A stretch of DNA of 5,499 bases. Origin: JBCBKZ01 sp039026975 (lineage in GTDB: Bacteria; Bacteroidota; Bacteroidia; J057). Made by a program: the position numbers and the translations under genes. Shown piece by piece: positions 1 through 4,442 of this stretch (position 1 is its first letter; every line of letters begins with the position of its first letter). The notes under the pieces were generated by a model, which searched no databases, was not told where the DNA came from, and worked only from the letters and a program-made list of their open reading frames with translations. The stretch covers positions 1 to 5,499 of the forward strand of contig JBCCLI010000427.1 in the NCBI GenBank assembly GCA_039026975.1. Reading direction: 5' to 3'.

Positions 1-1
1 C

Positions 2-184
2 ATCTTACATGATGGAGAATTAGAAAATGCCAGATGGTTTAGCCGGGAAGTTTTTACGGAAGAACTCCTTTCAGGTAGACTGAAACTCCCCTCTTTTACC
101 AGCATCTCTCACCACCTAATCAAGCAGTGGTTTGAGGAAGGAGGAGATTCTTTTGCTGACTTACTTGAGAAAGTACCTTCTTAG
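2..184 (+). CDS. nudC: NAD(+) diphosphatase (NADH pyrophosphatase), NudC-type, C-terminal part only
   Basis: This is the last 60 codons of a gene that begins left of the window, read in the frame of position 2 and ending at TAG 182-184. The peptide reads DGELENARWFSRE, then a short Leu/Lys stretch, then LPSFTSISHHLIKQWF. It matches the C-terminal pattern of NudC proteins, where an acidic 'E-ARWF' strand is followed by 'LPP-sIA-rLI-W'. NudC is a Nudix hydrolase that cleaves NAD(H) to NMN(H) and AMP and can remove NAD caps from RNA; it acts in the cytoplasm. The Nudix box and the zinc-binding cysteines lie outside the window, so activity cannot be judged here. The gene converges on the - strand hydrolase with 19 bp between the stop codons. 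The family call rests on a short but characteristic segment. Confidence 0.8.
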   Translation: MLHDGELENARWFSREVFTEELLSGRLKLPSFTSISHHLIKQWFEEGGDSFADLLEKVPS

Positions 185-208
185 TAGCAATTGGCGGTGG
201 CCGCTACT
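183..208. terminator. Inverted repeat holding both stop codons of two convergent genes (candidate bidirectional terminator)
   Basis: AGTAGC (183-188) pairs perfectly with GCTACT (203-208). Inside, GGC (193-195) pairs with GCC (200-202) across a GGTG loop, leaving AATT as a one-sided bulge. The stop of the left gene (182-184) overlaps the left arm, and the complementary-strand stop of the hydrolase (204-206) lies in the right arm. A hairpin between tail-to-tail genes suggests shared termination, but no clear T-run follows on either strand, so the role is inferred. Confidence 0.4.
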
Positions 209-1286
209 CTATATATTGGTGTTCCCGTAACCACCTTTCCATGGTCTCATAATAATTATCACAGGCCTGCCATTGTAAGGCAGATAAATCTTCCCCCCAT
301 GCACAGCTGATACACTTTTGTAAAGAGTGATTACACTTTTTGAATACCTCTACGGTCAATTCTGAGCCTGGATTTGTACCTATGGTTTCTTCGTATAAAA
401 GTTTCGTCTTTCGCCAATCCACTTGGGAATCATTCTCACCAAATAAGGCCAGGACAGGACAGTGTATATTCAGTAGCGTTTTGTCAAAATCATGGATGAC
501 CACCCATAAGCCGCTTTTGGTATCATAGTATCCTTTACTGGTATATAGCTTCTGGTCTTGTATATACTTTTTTCTGTCGTCCTCTGTAATGTCCGATTCT
601 GCTTTATATCCAAACAGTCTCCGACTGGTACTGTCTTGCAGTAAGGGCCTAATGGCGACCAGGTTATCCTCCAGACTACCTTGCAAACTGAAAACTTTAT
701 GCCCCTCCATCCAGGCCTGATATAGCCTTTCCGCTTCTTCCTCACCCTTCCCTGCGATTAATAAATTGGATTTTAGCAGATACCCAAAGTTTTCCTTATC
801 ATCTGTCCCACTGACCGAAATCCAAAACTCTATGGGAAACTTCTCATTGATTAAGGGGACAATCCAACCTGCCCGGCTGATTCCCCAAAACCCGATCTTA
901 TCAGCTCCAGAGATATTTAACTTTTTGAGTTCCTGTATGGCAGCGATAGCCTCTTCTGCAGAGTTTTCTACCGGTTGCTGTGCATTAAAAACCCCTTCAC
1001 TATTTCCACATCCCATTTTATCCCAAAGACATACGGTTAATCCATATGATACCAGCTTTTCTCTCAGGCCAGAATACCAATTCCCTTCCACAAAATTAGT
1101 CTCTCCATATCCTGGTATGAGGATGATGACAGCTTTAGATGTTTGGGTAGTTGGTTTTTCAATCAAGCCCCTCAAAGCCTTTTTCTCAAACTGAAATTCA
1201 AATGGCTCTGATGAGATTTGGCTGAATGTGTTAGGAATCAAGAATAGGAAAGAGAGAACGAATGTAAGTGCTATGGATCTACTCAT
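204..1286 (-). CDS. Exported alpha/beta hydrolase (serine esterase/peptidase-like)
   Basis: The 360-residue product starts with a clear signal peptide (SRS, then a hydrophobic core of about 14 residues, then PNTFS before Q23), so it is probably exported. Alpha/beta-hydrolase landmarks follow in order: a strand and oxyanion-type loop VIILIPGYGE (about 52-61), 'WDKMGCGNSEG' (about 88-98), the nucleophile elbow GFWGISRAGW (132-141) with Ser137, the acid loop ALFGENDSQVDW with Asp286 as likely acid, and His320 in CNHSLQ. Substrate is unknown; relatives are annotated as esterases or acyl-peptidases. The start at 1286 is chosen because the signal peptide then begins with Met-Ser-Arg and the upstream bases are A-rich (ATAAAAATG). 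An in-frame ATG at 1331 would add 15 polar residues ahead of the signal and cannot be excluded. The elbow has Ala where Gly is usual (GxSxA-G), and Cys residues cluster near the catalytic His (318, 325, 328). It is convergent with the NudC gene and divergent from the arsenate-reductase-like gene. Confidence 0.85.
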   Translation of the reverse strand: MSRSIALTFVLSFLFLIPNTFSQISSEPFEFQFEKKALRGLIEKPTTQTSKAVIILIPGYGETNFVEGNWYSGLREKLVSYGLTVCLWDKMGCGNSEGVFNAQQPVENSAEEAIAAIQELKKLNISGADKIGFWGISRAGWIVPLINEKFPIEFWISVSGTDDKENFGYLLKSNLLIAGKGEEEAERLYQAWMEGHKVFSLQGSLEDNLVAIRPLLQDSTSRRLFGYKAESDITEDDRKKYIQDQKLYTSKGYYDTKSGLWVVIHDFDKTLLNIHCPVLALFGENDSQVDWRKTKLLYEETIGTNPGSELTVEVFKKCNHSLQKCISCAWGEDLSALQWQACDNYYETMERWLREHQYIE

Positions 1287-1465
1287 TTTTATCAAAGTAT
1301 TTTTTTGAGTGCTAACTTTGGGGAAACTCATGATTCATTAACCCCAGGTAGGGTGAACCTATGCTAAGCTTATCAACGCCCCAGTTTATGGAGAGGGCAT
1401 GGAAAAGGATAGTTGCATATCTAAGGGTCATATTCACGTAACATAGAAAGTGCATATTGCTGCTG

Positions 1466-1484
1466 AAACCCTAGCTAAACCCTA
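1466..1484. repeat. Short direct repeat AAACCCTA x2 in a divergent promoter region
   Basis: AAACCCTA occurs at 1466-1473 and again at 1477-1484, one helical turn apart (11 bp), ending six bases before the GTG start at 1491. The repeat spacing is what one might see for a protein binding site, but the sequence is short and could be chance. No good TAnnTTTG box was found in the 1287-1490 gap on either strand. Confidence 0.3.
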
Positions 1485-1490
1485 AATACT

Positions 1491-2123
1491 GTGGCAAACT
1501 TTAACCCAAGCCTTTCTACCTACTTAACAGAGATTCTTTCAAGTCCTGTTGAATTATCCGAGCAGAGACAGGAAGATCTGAAAATAATCAGCCAGTACAT
1601 TTACGCTAAACTTTCAGAGAAGAAAGAGATCTCTATGATCTTTATCTGTACTCATAATTCTCGCAGGAGCCATATGGGGCAAGTATGGGCACAGGTATGG
1701 GCAGAGTATTTTGGGATCTCCGCTGTGAGTACCTATTCAGGGGGTACAGAGGCGACAGCCTTCCACCTTAATGCGGTAGCTGCTATGGGTAAGTCTGGCC
1801 TGGAATTCTCTTCAGATGGACCTGCAGTCAATCCTCATTTTCAAGTATCATGGAATGAGGAAGGGCCACAGGTAAGCGGAATATTCTCCAAGAAATTTTC
1901 TCACGAAGTAAATCCTCAAAAAGACTTCATAGCCATCATGGTATGCGCTGATGCGGATGAGGCTTGCCCCTTTGTGCCGGGAGCAGAAAGTAGGGTAGCT
2001 ATTCCTTATGATGATCCTAAGGCCTTTGATGGTACTTCAGAGGAGGCTGCTAAGTATGAAGAAAGGAGTATTCAGATTGCCAGAGAGCTGGCCTGGATGT
2101 ATCAGCAGGTAAGACGCTCATGA
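1491..2123 (+). CDS. Arsenate reductase-like / low-molecular-weight protein-tyrosine-phosphatase family protein
   Basis: This 210-residue cytoplasmic protein has an N-terminal helical extension of about 48 residues, then the LMW-phosphatase fold. The P-loop is FICTHNSRRSHM, with Cys53 and Arg59 forming the C-x5-R signature, followed by YSGGTEATAF (82-91). The segment MVCADADEACP places Cys152 and Cys159 seven residues apart, exactly like the redox pair of the Staphylococcus pI258 ArsC (Cys82/Cys89). The general-acid 'DDP' motif is at 174-176. All three cysteines of the thioredoxin-coupled arsenate reductase relay are therefore present, which favours arsenate reduction (As(V) to As(III)) over simple tyrosine phosphatase activity; this is inference. 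GTG at 1491 is the only usable start, since an in-frame TAA lies at 1476-1478 and the first internal ATG is at residue 49, just before the P-loop. No arsR, arsenite permease or thioredoxin gene is nearby, so a stress-induced operon is not evident. arsC would be the symbol if activity were shown. Confidence 0.85.
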   Translation: MANFNPSLSTYLTEILSSPVELSEQRQEDLKIISQYIYAKLSEKKEISMIFICTHNSRRSHMGQVWAQVWAEYFGISAVSTYSGGTEATAFHLNAVAAMGKSGLEFSSDGPAVNPHFQVSWNEEGPQVSGIFSKKFSHEVNPQKDFIAIMVCADADEACPFVPGAESRVAIPYDDPKAFDGTSEEAAKYEERSIQIARELAWMYQQVRRS

Positions 2124-2157
2124 TAAGCCTCTTCATGTAATCTTACATCTTATTTTC
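2123..2157 (+). terminator. Weak candidate terminator after the arsenate-reductase-like gene
   Basis: Right at the stop codon, ATAAG (2123-2127) can pair with CTTAT (2149-2153). Within it ATGTAA (2135-2140) pairs with TTACAT (2143-2148). A short T-rich tail (TTTTC) follows. The stem is AT-rich, has a seven-base bulge on one side and a loop that must open to at least four bases, so it is weak. TTACAT can also take part in an alternative 10-bp pairing with 2211-2220. Confidence 0.3.
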
Positions 2158-2320
2158 ATATTAGGGACGTATTTTGTTCATCATAGTGCTTTTGATCTAT
2201 CTGGCTGTACAGATGTAAGAATTTTCCTTCTCAATAGCCATTTATCCTTGATCGTCAGCAGTTGGCAAGCCTATTATGCTAAATACGATAATTAGCAATA
2301 GTTCATAATTAGTATTTTAC

Positions 2321-2328
2321 TATGTTTG
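2321..2328 (+). promoter_or_regulatory. Bacteroidota-type -7 box (TATGTTTG)
   Basis: TATGTTTG matches the TAnnTTTG -7 consensus of the Bacteroidota primary sigma factor exactly. It lies in non-coding AT-rich sequence, about 24 bases before a purine-rich AGGA and GTG. No TTG/TTTG -33 element is found at the expected 17-23 base distance; only TTC is near. An exact match to this six-base pattern is expected about once per 4 kb per strand by chance, and others occur inside coding regions here, so support is modest. Confidence 0.35.
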
Positions 2329-2333
2329 TAATG

Positions 2334-2676
2334 TAAGAAAAAGGAAATAACAGTGAAACGTTCTTTATGTATCCCAATAATTGATGGAATGTATTACAAG
2401 CGTGAATAGGCAAAAGCCAGTCCGTCTCAGTAGTACATTCCTGTATGGGATCAGCTGTTTAACAACCAGGATTACCAAAATAGTTATGAAATATACATAC
2501 GCGCTTCGCGAACTGAGGATACAGCACACTAGTAAGAGAGCCAGCCTTTACGAGATCAGCCTGGAAATAGCCATGGCTAGCACCTTTTTGCTAGCATGCT
2601 TGCCGGGATAGAAAGAAATTGTCAGATAAGGTTAAACATCAATGAAGTCATTAGCGGAATGTTAATGGCTTTTTTT
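2334..2676 (+). ncRNA. Candidate structured RNA / independent transcript of unknown kind
   Basis: The span runs from just after the -7 box to the T-run of a terminator-like hairpin, about 340 nt. It contains a nested stem: ATCCCA (2371-2376) with TGGGAT (2446-2451), enclosing a 12-bp helix of 2386-2397 with 2430-2441 (one G-U pair), which in turn encloses GGC-AAAA-GCC (2409-2418). Downstream are CGCG-CTT-CGCG (near 2500), CCAGG/CCTGG (2466-2470 with 2560-2564) and GCTAGCA/TGCTAGC (2576-2582 with 2589-2595). I compared it mentally with tmRNA, RNase P, 6S and SRP RNA and saw none of their conserved cores. It could instead be the mRNA of a short or decayed gene. The limits are approximate and the call is an inference from pairing alone. 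Confidence 0.25.
2646..2676 (+). terminator. Rho-independent terminator-like hairpin
   Basis: AGTCATTA (2646-2653) pairs with TAATGGCT (2663-2670), eight pairs including one G-T, around a nine-base loop, and runs straight into seven T residues (2670-2676). The form is that of an intrinsic terminator on the + strand, though the stem is AT-rich. It has no called protein gene in front of it, which is part of the case for a transcript starting near 2334. Confidence 0.5.
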
Positions 2677-2717
2677 GTGGGTGGGAAGAAGGTGAGAAAC
2701 GCCTAAAAAATGGGGAC

Positions 2718-2765
2718 AAAAAAAAACCGGGGGACTCGATCCGACATTGTCGGAGAATCAACCCC
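2718..2765 (-). terminator. Terminator-shaped structure on the minus strand
   Basis: CCGAC (2741-2745) and GTCGG (2749-2753) form a perfect five-pair stem around ATT. Outside it, GGGG (2730-2733) can pair with CCCC (2762-2765) across interior loops of seven and eight bases. Read on the - strand, the outer stem is followed after a few G residues by nine T (complement of A 2718-2726). This is the layout of an intrinsic terminator for a leftward transcript, but no - strand gene is recognised between here and 3040. The large interior loop weakens the call. Confidence 0.3.
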
Positions 2766-3030
2766 AGCCCTTGCTCTTACCCTTATTGAGGCAAATAGTA
2801 GGCCAAAAATTCTATGAAAAGTCAAATAGAGGGATTAAAAGCGCTAACGGTCTTTCGCAAGGTATAAATGGTAGTTTATCTTGCGTGATCAGTAATATGG
2901 AGCGAATGGCTGAAAAGTGGGTGTATGAAAAATGATACAAAGCTGTCTACTGTAGTTGATAGAAACCTTACCTCTTATGAGAATGAATAAATAATGAAAT
3001 TGTGATTGCCTGTTAAAAGGCTATTTCCAT

Positions 3031-3035
3031 AGGGA
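3031..3035 (+). promoter_or_regulatory. Ribosome binding site (AGGGA) for the flavoprotein gene
   Basis: AGGGA ends five bases before ATG 3041, a workable Shine-Dalgarno distance. It favours ATG 3041 over the in-frame ATG six codons later (3059), which has only coding sequence before it. Confidence 0.5.
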
Positions 3036-3040
3036 AAAGT

Positions 3041-4279
3041 ATGAGTAAGTTTGTACCCATGGATGAAAGAAAGGAGCGTATCTTGATTATAGGTGGAGGG
3101 GCTGCGGGTTATTTCTCTGCTATAAGATGTGCAGAATGTAGGCCTGCTGCTGCTGTGGAAATATGGGAACAGGCGAAAGCACCTCTGGGGAAGGTAAAAA
3201 TCTCCGGTGGTGGAAGGTGTAATGTCACTCATGCCTGTTTTGATCCTACAGAGCTAGCAGAAAGCTATCCTCGGGGGAGTAAAGCCTTACTTGGTCCCTT
3301 TCATTCATTTATGACAGGAGATACCATCGCGTGGTTTGAGGATAGAAATGTACCCTTAAAGGTTGAAGATGATGGGAGAATGTTCCCCGTTTCAGATTCT
3401 TCAGCGAGTATTATTTCCTGTCTCACCCAGTCTGCTTCCAAGGCAGGGGTAGCTATTCACCTTAAACGGGCGGCCAGAAATCTCACATTTTCCCATGATA
3501 AGTGGGAAGTGGAAGATAAGGGCGGAGTGGTAGAGACCTTTGATAAGGTACTTATAGCTAGTGGGAGTGCGGGCTTAATGTTTAAGATTTTGGCAGGCTT
3601 AGGACATACCATTGTAGAACCAGTCCCTTCTCTATTTACCTTTGATAGTAATGATCTACTAATCCCGGGGATGGCAGGCCAGACCCACATGGTAAGTGTG
3701 TGGATTCCCGGAACTAAACTAGTAGAAGAAGGAAATATGCTGATCACCCACTGGGGTCTTAGTGGACCTCCTATCTTACGCCTATCTGCATGGGGAGCTA
3801 GGGAGCTACATAAGAAAGACTACCAGTTTCCTATACATATCAGCTTTCTTCCAGATCAGACCGCAGAAGAACTCATAGCTCATTTCCATATCCTCAGACA
3901 GCAACAACCCTCAACTGTGCTCTCAAAGAAAGTATGGTCTCAGTTCAGTCAGCGCCTCTGGCTGCGCTTACTGGAACTCACAGGCCTCTCTCGGACTAAG
4001 CGGTGGGCAGATATGAGTAACCTTAACTGCGAATCTCTGGCCAGGACCTTAACAGATTATGAGTTGCTCGTAGTGGGGAAGAGTACCTTTAAAGAAGAGT
4101 TTGTTACCTGCGGGGGAATTAAGCTTAAGGAGGTAGACTTTAGAAGTATGAAAAGTAAGCTGTATAAAAACCTTTTTTTTGCTGGGGAAGTCTTAGATAT
4201 TGATGCTATTACTGGCGGCTTTAACTTTCAAGCTGCCTGGACCACTGGATGGATAGCGGGAGGGGCTATGGCAAGCTGA
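3041..4279 (+). CDS. NAD(P)/FAD-dependent oxidoreductase, HI0933/YhiN/BaiN family
   Basis: This is a complete flavoprotein of 412 residues, the usual length for the family (about 400). The N-terminal Rossmann motif RILIIGGGAAGYFSAI (13-28) binds the FAD ADP moiety. It is followed by the family signature GKVKISGGGRCNVTH (50-64), the substrate-domain motif ITHWGLSGPPIL (235-246), and the C-terminal block VTCGGIKLKEV (355-365) and LFFAGEVLDIDAITGGFNFQ (378-397), which closes the FAD site. The fold is that of two-dinucleotide-binding-domain flavoproteins. One characterised relative, BaiN of Clostridium scindens, was reported to act in bile-acid dehydroxylation, but most family members, including E. 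coli YhiN, have no settled physiological role, so a specific substrate should not be assumed. No signal peptide or membrane segment is seen, so it is probably cytoplasmic. It stands alone, with 917 bp before and 163 bp after it, and no frameshift or missing motif. Confidence 0.92.
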   Translation: MSKFVPMDERKERILIIGGGAAGYFSAIRCAECRPAAAVEIWEQAKAPLGKVKISGGGRCNVTHACFDPTELAESYPRGSKALLGPFHSFMTGDTIAWFEDRNVPLKVEDDGRMFPVSDSSASIISCLTQSASKAGVAIHLKRAARNLTFSHDKWEVEDKGGVVETFDKVLIASGSAGLMFKILAGLGHTIVEPVPSLFTFDSNDLLIPGMAGQTHMVSVWIPGTKLVEEGNMLITHWGLSGPPILRLSAWGARELHKKDYQFPIHISFLPDQTAEELIAHFHILRQQQPSTVLSKKVWSQFSQRLWLRLLELTGLSRTKRWADMSNLNCESLARTLTDYELLVVGKSTFKEEFVTCGGIKLKEVDFRSMKSKLYKNLFFAGEVLDIDAITGGFNFQAAWTTGWIAGGAMAS

Positions 4280-4380
4280 TACTTCCAAAATGGAAATGAG
4301 TTGATTCCTGTAAGCTTACCATTCAGAGGCTATAAGTTTCATTTTGTTCACGCTCTTATTCTATGGTAACCCAAAAAATG

Positions 4381-4396
4381 CTAGTTTGTGAACTAG
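4381..4396. repeat. Perfect inverted repeat CTAGTT-TGTG-AACTAG
   Basis: Six perfect pairs around a four-base loop lie 102 bp after the flavoprotein stop and 46 bp before the serine hydrolase start, followed by TTTATAG. It may be a weak terminator for the flavoprotein gene or an operator for the next gene. The gap (4280-4442) also holds the 10-base palindrome GTAAGCTTAC (4310-4319). No clear promoter box was found in it. Confidence 0.35.
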
Positions 4397-4442
4397 TTTA
4401 TAGCTCAATAGCCAAATACCTAAAGCCAATTATTTCTTTAGC

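Larger units (their letters stand above)
2124..3040. other. 917-bp gap without a recognisable protein gene
   Basis: Both strands were read in all frames. The longest + frames are 2381/2384-2611 (about 75 codons, mixed charged and hydrophobic) and 2747-2935 (TTG start, 62 codons). Neither resembles a family I know, and neither has a convincing start, so they are not called as genes. The gap does hold a -7-like box (2321), an 18-codon frame with a good ribosome-binding site (2353-2409), nested hairpins (2271-2301, 2371-2451), palindromes (2570-2600), a terminator-like hairpin on + (2646-2676) and one on - (2718-2765). From about 2770 to 3030 I see nothing beyond short AT-rich sequence and a small GCCT/AGGC hairpin (3008-3021). 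The gap could be a decayed gene, an island scar or a structured RNA locus. Confidence 0.6.

Noticed and set aside
766..1194. Long + strand frame opposite the exported hydrolase, and similar antisense frames over the flavoprotein and serine hydrolase genes
   Set aside because: They mirror coding sequence of well-supported genes on the other strand and carry no motifs of their own.
1291..1310. TACTTTG on the minus strand just before ATG 1286 as a -7 box for the hydrolase
   Set aside because: It is one base short of TAnnTTTG and only about eight bases before the start codon, leaving no room for a normal leader.
2573..2598. ATGGCTAGC and GCTAGCATG resemble the start region of common expression vectors
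   Set aside because: The match is only nine bases, is interrupted by the loop and is not followed by tag sequence, so it is most likely coincidence from the palindromes rather than vector contamination.
2384..2611. Open frame of about 75 codons on the + strand
   Set aside because: No family recognised, no ribosome-binding site before its first ATG, and the composition is unremarkable. It overlaps the RNA-like structures and is described within the gap instead.
2727..2760. tRNA T-arm-like fragment on the minus strand (ATCGAGTCCCCC, close to the TTCGANTCC pattern), possibly a tRNA-derived attachment scar
   Set aside because: The would-be 5-bp T-stem does not pair properly, and no acceptor, D or anticodon arm can be drawn. 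A single short match is not enough, and no integrase is nearby.
2747..2935. Open frame of 62 codons on the + strand starting with TTG
   Set aside because: It starts inside a hairpin, has no ribosome-binding site and shows no recognisable motif, so it is probably chance.
3637..3644. TACCTTTG, a second exact match to TAnnTTTG
   Set aside because: It lies inside the flavoprotein coding sequence with no start or gene after it. It shows that this pattern turns up by chance.
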